The notes: generated from the letters alone by a model not told the origin. Counted from the first letter of the stretch, positions 45,650-58,571 are shown. The stretch is 64,000 bases of DNA from Sciurus carolinensis (GCF_902686445.1 NC_062227.1:18117678-18181677); one strand, 5' to 3'. Translations and numbers: made by a program.

Positions 45650-46107
45650 TTTCAACATCCTTTGTATTCAAGTGCATTCACTTGTCTTTAGTGTATTCCT
45701 AGGAATATAAGTGGTGAGTTAGAGAGTTGGTTGGCATAGTTTATCTTCAGAGAACTGTAACATAAAATAGGGATATGTTTTCTAAAACATGTTTTGAGCA
45801 TGTTTTCAAACTACCAACCTACACCATGCTCAAAAGTTTCAGGTGCTATAAAACATTTCTAATAATAGTTGATAGTGTTAGAATTTGTGAAATTTTATCC
45901 ATATTGGTAGATCTTGAAATAGTATTGTGGTTAAAATGTACATTTCTTTGATAAGTAATAATATTGAGTAAATTCTTAGCTGTGCTTTCACAAGCAATTT
46001 GGGTACTTTTCTCAGGAATAGTTAGTGATCAAATCAAAACACACACTTTTTTGCTTTCCACCATTTTGGTAGTTCTTTGTATATGTTAAGAGCAATGTTT
46101 TTACCAG
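45650..46107 (-). mobile_element. Old L1 3' fragment (antisense)
   Basis: 'gtattcctaggaatataagt', the lost-identity block to 46,000 and 'ttgataagtaataatattga' follow the complement of old mammalian L1 3' ends. It probably belongs with the old L1 pieces at 47,205-47,405 and 49,793-50,525. Confidence 0.5.
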
Positions 46108-46149
46108 TGTACAAGTCAGGATTCTCCAGAGAAACAATATATGCATACA

Positions 46150-46231
<82 letters not shown>

Positions 46232-46755
46232 TGCAGACATATATTTACACATGCATGATGATACAAATATACATATATATGAATATTATATTGGGTCACA
46301 AGAGCACAGAGACTGAAATGTTCCCCAATAGCTGCTTTCAGGAAGCAGACAATGGAAACAGGTAGTTGCTCAATGTAAGAATCTGGAAATCTCAGACCAA
46401 CAGAGGGTGCTCAGTAGGCTCTCCTGTTTCTAGCCCTTCCTCTGAAAGTCCCTGATGGTGCTTTGGGGCAAGTTCCCATTTAAAAGTAGAGAAAAATGGA
46501 GTTTAACACCCACAGGGAACAATAGTTGATTGGAAACATGCACCTGATCATGGGGGGGAAAGAAGAAAGAAGAGATGAGGGTTTCTTCTATGTTTTGCTC
46601 ACATTTAGGCAGGATCTTCTCCACTCATTTCCCAGAGCCATCTGCCAATCATTTCTTGGATCACCCACATGCACCCAACCAGATGTGTAATTTACTGATG
46701 CTCTAAGCAACCTTCAATCCAGTCAAGCTGACACCATCAATTGACTGTCACATCC
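46108..46755. repeat. Unassigned ancient interspersed repeat enclosing a microsatellite
   Basis: It starts 'agtcaggattctccagagaa' and ends 'gtcaagctgacaccatcaat', which I recognise as the ends of a common mammalian interspersed repeat whose family name I cannot give with confidence. It separates parts of an old antisense L1. No coding potential. Confidence 0.45.
46151..46227. repeat. Compound (CT)n(CA)n microsatellite
   Basis: About 23 CT/TC units (46,152-46,198) run directly into about 14 AC units (to 46,227). Open frames here are artefacts of the repeat. Confidence 0.98.
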
Positions 46756-47204
46756 AGGAATATGCACTGGAATCTTTGCTCAGTCTGTGACTCATCAATT
46801 TGATTTCTATTTTAAATTTTAAAATATTTTACTGGCATAAAAAGTCAAATGATTTTATTCATGGGTCTGCATTTTGGATTTAAGCAATCATAGATTGAAC
46901 ATATTTCAGAAAAAATATTTGTCTGTATTGAATATGTACAGATTTTTTCTTGATGTTTTTCTCCAAAGAGTAGAGTAGAATCACTATTTACATAAATAGA
47001 TTATTAAAAGCACATGGGGATGACATTTTCTCCTTCAGCTTAATTAATCCATCAGCTTTAAATTCACTCTCACAAGATGTATCAAGCTTGGACAAACTGT
47101 CTAGAGTGTCTAGATGAAACTGAACATCTTCTTTGCTAGAATGTAACACAAATGACCATGCACTTTCCAAGAGAGTCTTCCTTCTCTGAAAACTCATGAC
47201 CCTA
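46756..47204. other. Intergenic DNA, no gene seen
   Basis: No feature recognised. Confidence 0.45.
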
Positions 47205-47388
47205 GTCTTTGTTGTCCACAGTTCAAAACAATGACATTGAGAACCTATTCAAATATTTGTTGACCACTTGTACATTTCTTTGGAAAAAAATGTCTGTTCA
47301 GGACCTTAGTTCATTTTTAGTTGGTTTTTTTTTTTTGTTTGCTGTTTTTTTTTTCCTTTTTGCTGTTGAGTTAACTACTTATATATGT

Positions 47389-47405
47389 TGAATATTAGCT
47401 TTTTA
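47389..47405. repeat. Target-site duplication of L1 (left copy)
   Basis: 'tgaatattagcttttta' (17 bp), identical to 49,793-49,809. Confidence 0.95.
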
Positions 47406-49792
47406 ATTTATTTTTACTATAAACAAATGGGATACATGTTGTTTCTGTTTGTACATGGAGTAACAGCATACCATTTGTGTAATCATACATTCACATAGGG
47501 TAATGAAGTTTGAATCATTCTGTTACTTTTTCCTCCCCCCACCCCTCCCACCCCTCTTTTCCCACTATACAGTCCCTTCTTCCTCCATTATTCCCCCCTC
47601 CCACCCTACATTATGTGTCATCATCCACTTATCAATGAATCATTTGTCTTTTGGATTTTAGAGATTGGTTTATCTCACATAGCATGATATTCTCCAATTT
47701 CATCCATTTGCCTGCAAATGCCATAATTTTAATATTCTTTATAGCTGAGTAATATTCCATTGTATATATGTACCACAGTTTCTTTATCCATTCATCAATT
47801 GAAGGACACCTAGGTTTGTTCAACTGTCTGGCTATTGTGAATTGATCAGCTGTGAACATTGATGTGGCTGTATCTCTGTAGTATGCTGATTTTAAGTCCT
47901 CTGGGTTTACGCTGAGGAGTGATAGCTGGGTCAAATGGTGGGTCCATTCCAAGTTTTCTAAGAAATCTCCACACTGATTTCCAGAGTGGCTGTACTAATT
48001 TGCAACCCCACCAGCTATGTATGAGTGTACCTGTTTCCCCAAATGCTCGCCAACACCTATTGTTGCTTGTATTCTTGATAATCACCATTCTAATTGGGGT
48101 GAGATGGAATCTTAGTGTAGTTTTGATTTGCATTTCTCTTATTACTAAAGATGGTGAATATTTTTTCATATGTTGGTGGATTGCTTGTAGATCTTCTTCT
48201 GTGAAGTGTCTGTTCATATCCTTAGCCCATTTGTTGATTTAGTTATTTGTATTCTTGGTGTAGAGTATTTTGAGTTCTTTATATATTCTGGAAATTAGTG
48301 CTCTATCTGAATTATGAGTGGCAAAGATATTCTCCCACTCTGTAGGTTCTCTCTTTGCATTGCTGATAGTTTCCTTTGCTGAGAGAAAGCTATTTAGTTT
48401 GAATCTATCCCAGTTATTGATTCTTGCTTTTATTTCTTGTGCTATGGGAGTCCTGTTAAGGAAGTCTGAACAAGTTGAAGATTTGGACCTACTTTTTCTT
48501 CTATAAGATGCAGGGTCTCTGGTCAGATTTCAAGGTCCTTGATCAATTGTGAGTTGATTTTTGTGCAGGGTGAGAGGGGTTTAGTTTCATTCTGTTGCAT
48601 ATAGATTTCTAGTTTTCCCAGCACCATTTGTTTTAGAGGCTTTCTTTTCTCCATTGTATATTTTTGGCAACTTTGTCTAGTATGAGAAAATTTTATTTTT
48701 TTGGGTTTGGGCCCATGTCCATTATTCTGTACCATTAATCTACCTGTCTATTTTGGTACAAATACCATGCCATTTTTGTTACTACTGCTTTGTAATATAA
48801 TTGGAGTTGTGGTATTGTGATACCCCCTGTTTCATTCTTCCTGCTAAGGATTGCATTAGCAATTCTGGGTTTCTTATTCTTCCAGATGAATTTCAAGATT
48901 GTTTGCTCTGTTTCTGTAAGGTACATATTGGAATTTTAATTAAAATTGCATTGAATCTGTATAGCACTTTTGGTAGTATGGCCATTTTGACAATATTAAT
49001 TCTGCCTATCCAAGAACATGGGAGATCTTTCCATCTTCAAAGTTCTTCCTCAATTTCTTTCTTCAATGTTTTGTAGTTTTCATTGTAGAGATATTTACCT
49101 TTTTGGTTAGTTTGATTCCCAAGTATTTTATTTTATTTTTTTGAGGCTATTGCAAATGGAGTCGTTTTCCTCATTTCCCTTTCAACTGTTTCATCGCTTG
49201 CATATAAAAATGCTTTAGATTTATGCATGTTGATTTTATAGCCTGCTATTTTGCTGAATTCATTGAAGAGGTCTAGAAGTTTTCTGGAGGAGGTTCTTGG
49301 ATCCTCCAAATATACAATCATGTCATCAGCGAGTAGTGACAGCTTAAGTTCCTCTTTTCCTATTCGTATCCCTTTAATGTCTTTGGTCTGCCTAATTGCT
49401 CTGGCTAGAGTTTTGAGGACAATGTTGAATAAAAGTGGTGAAAGAGGAAATCCCTCTCTTGTTCCAGTTTTTAAAGGGAATGGTTTCAGTTTTTCTCCAT
49501 TAAGAATGATGTTGGCCATATGGGCTTAGCTTAAATAGCCTTTACAATGTTCAGGTATATTCCTACTATCCCTATTTTTTCTAATGTTTTGAACATGAAG
49601 ACGTGTTGTATTTTGTCGAACGTTTTTTCTGCATCAATTGAAATAACCATATGATTCTTATCCTTAAGACTATTGACATGATGGATTACATTTATTGATT
49701 TATGGATGTTAAACCATCCTTGCATTTCAGGGATGAACCCCACTTGATCGTGGTGCACAATTTTCTTAATGTTTTTGGATACAGATTGCCAA
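47406..49792 (-). mobile_element. 5'-truncated L1 with perfect target-site duplication
   Basis: An antisense L1 bounded by identical 17-bp duplications. Starting from its 3' end (low coordinate) it has a short A-rich tail, the C-rich complement of a G-rich 3'UTR tract (47,530-47,605), and ORF2 C-terminal to mid-reverse-transcriptase sequence. It is truncated in ORF2 near 49,790. Frames 49,133-49,519, 47,846-48,217 and 47,632-47,952 are readable pieces. The polymerase signature LADD is intact in the first (DDM at about 49,315-49,325), but stops and indels lie between pieces. Confidence 0.95.
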
Positions 49793-49809
49793 TGAATATT
49801 AGCTTTTTA
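49793..49809. repeat. Target-site duplication of L1 (right copy)
   Basis: 'tgaatattagcttttta', identical to 47,389-47,405. It fixes the insertion boundary. Confidence 0.95.
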
Positions 49810-51164
49810 TTGGATTTATTATTTGCAAATATTTTCTGTAACTTTCATTCTGTAACTTTCCTTCTTCTTCTTTACTTCCTTTGCTATACAGAATTTTTCA
49901 GTCCATCTTCTCTATGATTATTTTTGTTGCCTGTGCTTTTGGTGTAACTTCTGGAAAGACATTGCTAAAACCAATATCATGGAATTTCCTGCCCCCATTT
50001 TTTATTTTAGGTTATAAAGATTCCAATCTTATACTTAGTCAAATTGATTTAAATTTTGTATATAGTGTAGGAGAAGTGTACAGTTTTGTTCTTGCATATG
50101 TGTATGTATTTCTCCCAACACTTTTTATTGATGAGACTTTCCCAGTTGTGTGTTCTCAGTGGATTTATCAAAGATAGGGTGACCATTTATGTGTGAGTTT
50201 ATTTCTTGGTTCTCAATTTATTGCCACTGTTTTCATATTGGGCTGTTTTGCCAATACCATAAGGTTTTCATTATTATACTTTTGCAGTACAGTTTGAAAT
50301 CAGGAAGTGTGTTCTGGAAAGACCTTGCCTCCAGATTGTTTTTCTTTCTTGAGATTCCTTTGGATCTTTAGGGTCTTTTGTGATTCCACACAAATTAAGC
50401 ATCAAAAATTCCATTGGGCTTCTGATAGGGATTACACTATATTTCTAACTCACTTTGTTAAGTATTTGCAAGTTTCAGTTCATGAACAGCGACTATCAAA
50501 TTATTTTTATCTTCAATAATTTTTTTACAGATCCAAGATGGCAGACTAGAAGGAGGCTGCGTTCCTTGTCACTCTGTAACTCCAGTTTCAAGCAGAAGAC
50601 ATTTGTTTCTTTGTGAGGCAGTTTTTGGTGCTTATCAGTCCCCTGCTGTTTACCCCATTTGTCTGCTGTGATCACCTGCAGTCTGCCAGCATCTCCATGT
50701 GTTTTTTGAGTGCAGATTGCTCACTGTCAGGCACCTGTCATCCACCATTTGCCTGCCTCTAACATGTCCATTGCCTGCCTTACACCTATCCATTAACCAG
50801 GGCATAAGGTTCACCTTCTGTTCGTCCAACAACAGTCAACAAACTGATCACCAACTGCCAGTGGAGCACCAGCTGTGTGCCTGAAAGTTCACTGTTACAT
50901 GACCTGCAGGTTTGGTTACACGTGGCTGCCACCATTTTGAGACAACAGCCAGGCCCCATAGGACCCCGGGCCAGACTAACTGAGCCCTGTTTTCAGGATA
51001 CCTCAGGCTGACTGATCACTCCCTGACTCTGGGGCCCTCACATCAACTGACTGATCCCTGATGCCAGGGCCCCCAGACCAACTGACTGCTCCCTATCACA
51101 GAACACCAGACCGACAGATTGCACTCAGCCTCCAGGATCCAAACAATCTAGAGTTTATATTAAT

Positions 51165-52109
51165 GGAATCCAATGAAAGTATGTCAGAAGGACTTCAGAT
51201 TATACATGATTAAGATGATTCATGAAGCAAAGAATGAGATAAGAGAGCAAATGCAGGCAATGAATGATAATACCAATCAGCTGAAAGAGCAAATGCAGGA
51301 AGCAAAACATTATTTCTACAAAGAGATAGAGATTCTCAAGAAACACCAAATGGAAATCCTTGAAATGAAGAAAACAATAAACCACACAAAAAAACTCAAT
51401 GGAAAGAATCAACAAAGATTAGACCATTTGGAAGATGGAACCTCAGACAATGAAGACAAAATATTTTATCTTGAAAATAAAGTTTCCCAAACAGAAAAGA
51501 TGGTAAGAAATCAGGAGCAGAATCTACAAGGATTATAGGATGTTATGAAAAGACCAAATTTAAGAATTATTGGGATTGAGGAAGGCACAAAGATACAAAC
51601 CAAAGGAATGAACAACCTATTCAATGAAATAATATCAGAAAATTTCCCAAACCTGAAGAATGAAATGGAAAATCAAATACAAGAGACTTACAGAATACCA
51701 ATTGCACAAAATCACAACAGATTCACATCAGGGCACATTATAATAAAAAATGCCTAACATTCAAAATAAAGATAGGATTTTGAAGGCTGTGAGAGAAAAG
51801 CATCAGATTATATATAGGGGTGAACCAATATGGATAGCAGCAGAATTCTCAACCCAGACTCTGAAAGCTAGAAGGGCCTGGAACAACATATTTCAAGCTC
51901 TTAAAGAACATGATTGCCAACCAGGAATTCTATACCCAGCAAAATTAACCTTCAGATTTGAAGATGAAATAAAATCCTTCCATGATAAACAAAAGTTAAA
52001 TGACTTTACAAATAGAGAGCCTGTGCTACATAATGTTCTCAACAAAATATTCCATGATGAGGAAATGAAAAACAAAATTGGAGGTCAGCAAAGGGAGGAA
52101 CTACCTTAG
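51165..52109 (+). pseudogene. L1 ORF1 of the 50.5-kb element, broken
   Basis: The frame 51,173-51,538 gives the coiled coil (REQMQAMNDNTNQLKEQMQEA). A TAG at 51,536-51,538 ends it. The RNA-recognition part follows in frame 51,545-51,757 (RPNLRIIGIEEG), and the C-terminal domain in 51,750-52,109 (IQNKDRILKAVREKHQI, then WNNIFQALKEHDCQPGILYP). All three ORF1p domains are recognisable, with only a stop and a short frame change between them. Confidence 0.88.
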
Positions 52110-52169
52110 AGAAAAAACACTCAAAGGAGAAACCAAGCCAAATTGAAAACCAAAAATAAGCCCAAATGA

Positions 52170-55100
52170 CTGGGAATACAAATCATATCTCAATAGTGAC
52201 TCTGAATGCTAATGGCCTAAACTCATCAATCAAAAGTCATGGACTGGAAGAATGGATTATAAAGAAAGACCAACAATATGCTGCCTGCAAGAGACTCATC
52301 TCATAGAAAAAGACATTCACAGACTAAAGGTGACAGGATGGGAAAAAAACCTACCATACACATGGACTCAGTAAAAAAGCGTGGGTTTCCATTCTTATAT
52401 CAGATAAAGTGGACTTCAAGCCAAAGTTAGTCAGAGGGATAAAGAATGACATTTCATACTGCTTAAGGGAAACATAAATCAGGGAGACATAATGATAGTA
52501 AATATTTATGCCCCAAATAATGGTGCATCCATGTACATCAAACAAATCCTTCTCAATTTCAGGAATCAAATAGATCACAACACAAAATTCTGGGTGACTT
52601 TAAAGCACTGCTGTCACCACTAGATAGATCTTCCAAACAAAAACCAACAAATGAAACCATTGAACTCCATAAAACAATGAGTAAACTATACTTAACAGAC
52701 ATATATAGAATGTTCCATCCATCAATAAGTGGATTCACTTTCTTCTCAGCAGCACATGGAACCTTCTCAAAAATAGACCATAAGTTATGCCACAAAGCAG
52801 CACTTAGGAAATGCAAAAAAATAGAGATTCTGTCTTGTGCTCTATCAGAGCATAATGAACTGAGAGTAGAAATTAATGACAAAATAAAAAAATGGAAATT
52901 ACTCCAACACGTGGAGACTAAATAATATGATGTTGAATGAACCATGGATAACAGAAAATATCAGAGAGGAGTTAAAAAATATTTAGAGGTCAATAAGAAC
53001 AATGATACAACATATCAAAATCTCTGGGACATGATGAAAGAAGTACTAAGAGGAAAATTCTTTGCAATGAGCACATTAAAGAAAAGAATAAAAAGTCAAC
53101 AACTAAATGACCTAACATTACAACTCAAAGCCCAAGAAAAAGAGAAACAGAATAACAGCAAATGTAGTAGAAGACAGGAAATAATTAAAATCAGAGCAGA
53201 AATAAATGAAATTGAAACAAAAGAAACAATTCAAAAAGTTGACAAAACAAAAAGTTGGTTCTTTGAAAAAGTAAACAAAATATACAAACCCTTAGCCACA
53301 CTAACAAAGAGAAAGAAAGAAAAACCTCAAATTATTAAAATTAGTGATGAAAAAGGAAATATCACAATAAAAACCACTGAGATACATAAAATAAGGAGAA
53401 ACTACTTCAAAAATCTGTATTCCAACAAAATAGAAACTACTGAAGACATTGACAAATTTCTAGAGACATATGCTCCTCCCAAATGAACGAGGAGGACATA
53501 CACATTTTAGATAGATCAATATCAAGCAATGAAATATAAGAACCATTAAAAACCTACCATCCAAGAAAAGACCAGGACCAGATGGATTCTCAGCTGAGTT
53601 CTACAAGACTTCAAAGAAGAACTCATTCCAATACTTCTCAAAGTATTCCAGGAAATAGAAAAGGAGAGTACCCTACCAAATTCATTCTATGAAGCTAATA
53701 TCACCCTCATACCCAAACCTGGAAGAGACACATCAAGGAAAGAAAATTTTAGACCAATATCCTTGATGAATATAGATGCAATGATCCTTAACAAAATATT
53801 AGAAAACCGTATCCAAAAACATATTAAGAAAATTGTGCACCATAATCAAGTGGGATTCATTCCTGGAATGCAAGGATGGTTTAACATCCGTAAATCAGTA
53901 AACATATTCCATCATATGAATTGTCTTAAGGATAAGAATCATATGATTTTTTCCATTGATGCAGAAAACGTGTTCAACAAAATACAGCACCCCTCATGCT
54001 CAAAACCCTAGAAAAACTAGGGATAGTAGGAACATACCTGAATATTTTAAAGGCTATTTATGCTAAGCCCATGGCCAGCATCATTCTTAATGGAGAAAAA
54101 CTGACATCATTCCCTTAAAAATGGGAACAAGACAGGATGTCCTCTCTCACCACTTCAATTCAACATTGTCCTTGAAATTCTAGAAAGAGCAATTAGACAG
54201 ACTAAAGAAATTAAATGGATATGAATAGGAAAAGAGATACTTAAACTGTCACTATTTGCTGAGGACATAATTCTATATTTAGAGGATCCAAAAGACTCCT
54301 CCAGAAAACTTCTAGACCTCATCAATGAATTCAGCAAAATAGCAGGCCATAATATCAACATGCATAAATCTAAAGCATTTTTATATGCAAGAAATGAAAC
54401 ATCTGAAAGGGAAATGAGGAATAGCCATTTGCAATAGCCTCAAAAAAATAAAAAACTTGGGAATCAATCTAACCAAAGATGTAAATAACTCTACAATGAA
54501 AACTACAAAACATTGAAGAAAGAAACTGAGAAAGACCTTTGAAAATGGAAAGATCTCCCATGTTCTTGGCTAGGCAGAATTAATATTGTCAAAATGGCCA
54601 TACTACCAAAAGTGCTATACAGATTCAATGTAATTCCAATTAAAATTCCAATGATGTACCTTACAGAAATAGAGCAAGCAATGATGAAATTCATCTGGAA
54701 GAATAAGAAACCCAGATTAGCTAAAACAATCCTTAGCAGGAAGAGTAGGTATCACAATACCAGAACTTCAACTATACTTTGTACTACAAAGCAATAGTAA
54801 CAAAAATGGCATGGTATTGGCACCAAAATAGACAATTAGATCAAGGGTAAAGAATAGAGGACATGGATGGAAACCTAAATAAATAAAATTTTCTCATACT
54901 AGACAAAGGTGCCAAAAAATATGCAATGGAGAAAATATAGCCTCTTCAACAAATGGTGCTGGGAAAACTGAAAATCCGTATGCAGCAGAATGAATATAAA
55001 CCCCTATCTCTCACCTTGCAAGTTGATCAAGGACCTTGACATCAGACCAGAGACCCTGCAACTTACAGAAGAAAAACTAGGTCCAAATATTCAAACTGTT

Positions 55101-55934
55101 GGCTTAGGATCATACTTCCTTAACAGAACTCCCATAGCACAAGAAATAAATCAAGAATCAATAACTGGGATAGATTCAAACTAAAAAGATTTCTCTCAGC
55201 AAAGGAAACTATCAGCAATGCGAAGATAGAACCTACAGAGTGGGAGAAAATCTTTGCCACTCATAATTCAGATAGAACACTAATTTCAGAATATATAAAG
55301 TACTCAAAAAAACTCCACACGAAGAATACAAATAACCCAATCAACAAATGGGCTAAGGATATGAACAGACACTTCACAGAAGAAGATATACAAGCAATCA
55401 ACAAACACATAAAACAATGTTCACCATCTTTAGTAATAAGAGAAATGCAAATCAAATCTACCCTAAGATTCCATCTCACCCCAATAAGAATGGTGATTAT
55501 CAAGAATACAAGCAACAATAGTTATTGGAGAGGATGTGGGTAAAAAGGTACACACATACATTGCTAGTAAGACTGAAAATTAGGTCAGAGTCTGGAAAGC
55601 AGTGTGGTGATTCCTTAGAAAACTTGGAATGGAACCACCAATTGACCAAGCTATGCCATTCCTTGATCTATACCCAGAGGACTTAAAATTTGCATACTAT
55701 AGAGATATAGTCACATCAATGTTCATAGCTGCTCAATTCACAATAGCAAGTTTGTGGAACCAACCTAGATGTCTTTCTATTGATGAATGGATAAATAAAC
55801 TGTGGTATATATACAAAATTAAATATTACTCAGCTATAAAGAATATTAAAATTATGGCATTTGCAGGCAAATGGATGAAATTGGAGAATATCATTCTAAG
55901 TGAGATAAGCCAATCTCAAAAAACCAAAAGATGA
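52170..55934 (+). pseudogene. L1 ORF2 of the 50.5-kb element, broken
   Basis: The endonuclease region is recognisable through 52,677-52,925, where the usual SDHN reads SEHN, so a catalytic-region residue is changed. The linker region 52,944-53,486 (180 codons) is the longest open piece. Reverse transcriptase runs about 53,560-54,400. Its polymerase signature at 54,254-54,268 reads FAEDI, with the first Asp changed to Glu. C-terminal pieces are at 54,594-54,797 and 55,629-55,934 (ends KWMKLENIILSEISQSQKTK). Confidence 0.88.
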
Positions 55935-56190
55935 ATGATCTCGCAGATAAGTGGATAATGACACACACTGGGGGGTGGGAGGGGAGCAAGAATGGAGGAA
56001 GAAGGGACTGTATGGAGGGAAAAGTGGGGTGGGAGGGGTGGGGGAAGGAAAAATTAACAGAATGAATCAAACATCATTACCTAATAAATGTATGATTATG
56101 CAAATGGTATGCTGTTACTCCATGTACAAACAGAAAAAAAACATGTATTCCATTTGTTTTCAATAAAAATAAATTTAAAAAAAGAAAAAA

Positions 56191-56877
56191 TAAAATGATT
56201 TCTTTAGATGGCTTTAAGCTAAGTCTGATATATCAATATTCTCCTGTGATGCTTATGAACATTGGTTTCCTTTTGACAACTGTGTATCCTTTAGGCTTTA
56301 GGTTATCTTCCTCAGCTTTCTCTAGAAGCTGCATTAATTTAACTCTTACCTGTAGACTGTGATCCTCCATTAATTCATGTATTTGCTGATATGAAATGTG
56401 TGAAGACTTTTTTCTCCAGTCTGTTTGATTTCATTTTCATACACAATTGCTCTTTGCAAATTATTTTATTCTACCTTTGTTAGAAATCAGATGACTGTGT
56501 ATATCTAAGTCCATATGACTCTCAGTTTTTTGTTTTTTGTTTTTTTGGTATATACATGGTAGTTATGCCTATAGTGCACTCTTATAGAATATCTACAAGT
56601 TTTTATTTTTTCTGCTGACTTGAGCAACAAATGCAGGCACTGTAAATTCTATTCACATGTTTGTAAAATTTTTACCCCTGAGCTATATTCCCTATAATGG
56701 GTTTCATATAAGATATCATTATTATTCTTTCCCCTTTAAACTTTTTGTGATCATACCAAGTTCTTTGAATTTTCTTATAAATTCTATCATCAGTTCATCA
56801 ATTTCAATGAATCATTTGTAAATTTTGCTTTGATTGATTTTTTTAATGTGTGTGTGTATGTGTTTGTATGTGTCAAA

Positions 56878-56912
<35 letters not shown>

Positions 56913-57300
56913 TTGTATGTGTCTAAATTTTGGGAAAAATGGAATCTTAATAATATCAAGTTTCTACTCTATGAACATGGAAAAGTCTTTCTTTATATAA
57001 ATCTTTAATCCACAAAATTTACTGTATATAATGGCAATGAGTCCATTATATACAGTTAAGATATTACGAGTAGGTATTTTTTAGTAAGGTCTTTTTGAAT
57101 TCATACAGAATTTTGTTATCAGCCTATATAGATATTTTACTTATTTCTTTAAAAATTGTGCCTTTTATATCTTTTTCATGCCTTGTAAAATTTGTTAGGA
57201 CATCCAGCATAATAAAAGTAATAAAAGTGGATACTTTCTTTTATCAGTCTAAAGGATAAAATGTTAAATATTTTCTCACTGAATATGATGTTTGTTGACA
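56191..57300. other. Old antisense L1 remnants and GT repeats, no gene
   Basis: From about 56,740, blocks such as 'gaatcttaataatatcaagt' and 'ctctatgaacatggaaaagt' fit the complement of old L1 ORF2, so the L1 interrupted at 50,525 may continue here. 56,191-56,740 is unassigned. Confidence 0.5.
56847..56932. repeat. GT microsatellite with a duplicated flank
   Basis: A short GT run at 56,847-56,858 with 'tatgtgtttgtatgtgtcaa' is followed by (GT)14 at 56,881-56,908 with 'tatgtttgtatgtgtctaaa', so the repeat plus its flank occurs twice. Confidence 0.9.
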
Positions 57301-58034
57301 CCTTATCAGGAATGTAAACAGAACTTTCCATGACTGTTAAGGTAAGAAGGCCTAAGCATGTGTTGTTCACTCCACTGAGTCTTATAGAGAATGATCCAAG
57401 GTATAGTTTCCTGTGTGTGTGAAGAGTGTTGCTATCTGTATTCATGGACATGGTGTCAGTGCCATGAAGGGTAAGAGCCCTGGTCCTGCTGTCCAGCGAG
57501 CAACACTGATAAGCCTGGTTGAAAGTTAGTCTTAAGGATTTTACAAAGAATAAGGTTGCTTCAGGTACATTGGGACATGCTGCTAAGCAAGGGAAAAGAA
57601 TATGTGGAAGAAAACTTGTGATCAAAAATCATTTCAATGAAATACAATCATGTCCAGGGGAGATGACTACATGCACTTAAGAATGGAGAAAGAAATGGGC
57701 CAAAAACTTCTGTTTCATCCCAAACACATTTACAATAAACACCTTCTGGCTGAATTTAGGTGTTTGGTGAGGCAGTAGGGCAGGAGTATTTAACTCTGAT
57801 CATAGGTGGAAAAATCATCACTAAGGCTGAGATCTGGACCTTTTCTGACATGACCACCTGGGCAAGGGTGCTTAGGTCCAGACAGGAGGAGGCAGAGTCT
57901 CTGTAGTTGGTATCCCAGCTGGTCACTTCCAGCTGCCTTTAATGCCCCTCCTAGCCCACCCTGCTTTCCAGACCATATCAGTGCCTGATCAAAGCTTTGG
58001 AAAACTCTGTCTCAGGCATGACCCAGAGGGAGTC
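57301..58034. other. IGKV3-like upstream flank
   Basis: No gene up to the leader. 'ctttaatgcccctcc' at about 57,936-57,950 aligns with the place where IGKV3 promoters have ATTTGCAT followed by a CCCTCC block, so the octamer looks destroyed. Confidence 0.5.
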
Positions 58035-58571
58035 ATGGCAGCCCCCATTCAATTCCTCTCCCTCTGGTCACCCTGGCTTCCAGTGAGGGATCATGTGATG
58101 GTTCTGCACTCTGAAAAGTCTTTCAGTGTTGTTGAGTCCTGTGTCCTGGTTCTTCTCCTCAGTTAGCACAGTGATTAAAACTCATTGCAGGTGAAAATCC
58201 CTGACTCTACTGAGAATCCCAGGGGTATTATCAAGTCCACAATGGTAACTCTTCTGTTTTATTTTCAATCTCAATACCAGTGGACAAGCTGTGCTAACAC
58301 AGACTCCAGCCTCCCTGTCCTTGTCTCCAGGGGAAAGAGTCACCCTCACCTGCAGGTACAGTCTGAGTGTTAGCAGCTACTTAGCCTGATATCATCAGAA
58401 GCCTGGGAAGGCTCCCAGACTCCTCATCTATAATGCACCCCCCAGGGCCAGTGGAGTCCAAGTCTCCTACATTGGCAGTGGGTCAGGTACAGCCTCCTCC
58501 CTCTCCATCAGCAGCCTGGAGCCTGAGGACACTGCAGTTTACCACTGCTACCAGTATGGTAACTGGTGCCC
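58035..58571 (+). pseudogene. IGKV3-like kappa V pseudogene
   Basis: The leader exon starts at ATG 58,035 and reads MAAPIQFLSLWSPWLP, with donor gtgagg at 58,083. The V exon, by homology, starts at 58,274 (ATACCAG...), but the preceding bases are CA instead of AG, so the acceptor is lost; the nearest AG is 7 bp inside. The V frame then runs without frameshift: [28 protein letters not shown], then TGA (58,387-58,389) in place of the conserved Trp, [29 protein letters not shown] and CDR3 YQYGNWCP. These motifs match human IGKV3 closely. One nonsense codon, a broken acceptor and a damaged recombination signal inactivate it. Confidence 0.95.

Larger units (their letters stand above)
47205..50525 (-). 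mobile_element. Old antisense L1, interrupted by a younger L1
   Basis: 47,205-47,405 ('agaacctattcaaatatttg', 'gttgagttaactacttatat') continues at 49,793 ('tgaatattagctttttattg', 'tttgcaaatattttctgtaa', and onward to 'gatagggattacactatatt' at 50,429). The two halves follow the complement of an old L1 ORF2 consecutively, once the younger element at 47,406-49,792 is removed. Non-coding and diverged. Confidence 0.7.
50533..56190 (+). mobile_element. Near-full-length L1 LINE, inactive
   Basis: The element starts 'ccaagatggcagactagaag', the usual L1 5' terminus. A 5'UTR (to about 51,165) contains short repeated units around 'accaactgactg'. ORF1, ORF2 and a 3'UTR with a strong G-rich tract (55,965-56,055) follow, with an A-rich end near 56,190. 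This is the most complete L1 in the window at about 5.66 kb. Several stops and frameshifts in both ORFs make it immobile. The flanks suggest a weak, imperfect duplication around 'atttytttagat'. Confidence 0.93.

Noticed and set aside
46012..46365. Open frames rich in Arg-Glu or Ser-Leu repeats
   Set aside because: They are translations of the CT/CA microsatellite.
47919..48242. 107-codon open frame on the + strand
   Set aside because: Antisense shadow of L1 ORF2, similar to the one at 31,946-32,377.
57176..57625. 149-codon open frame on the minus strand
   Set aside because: Part overlaps old L1-like sequence and no recognised domain, signal or splice structure supports it as a gene.
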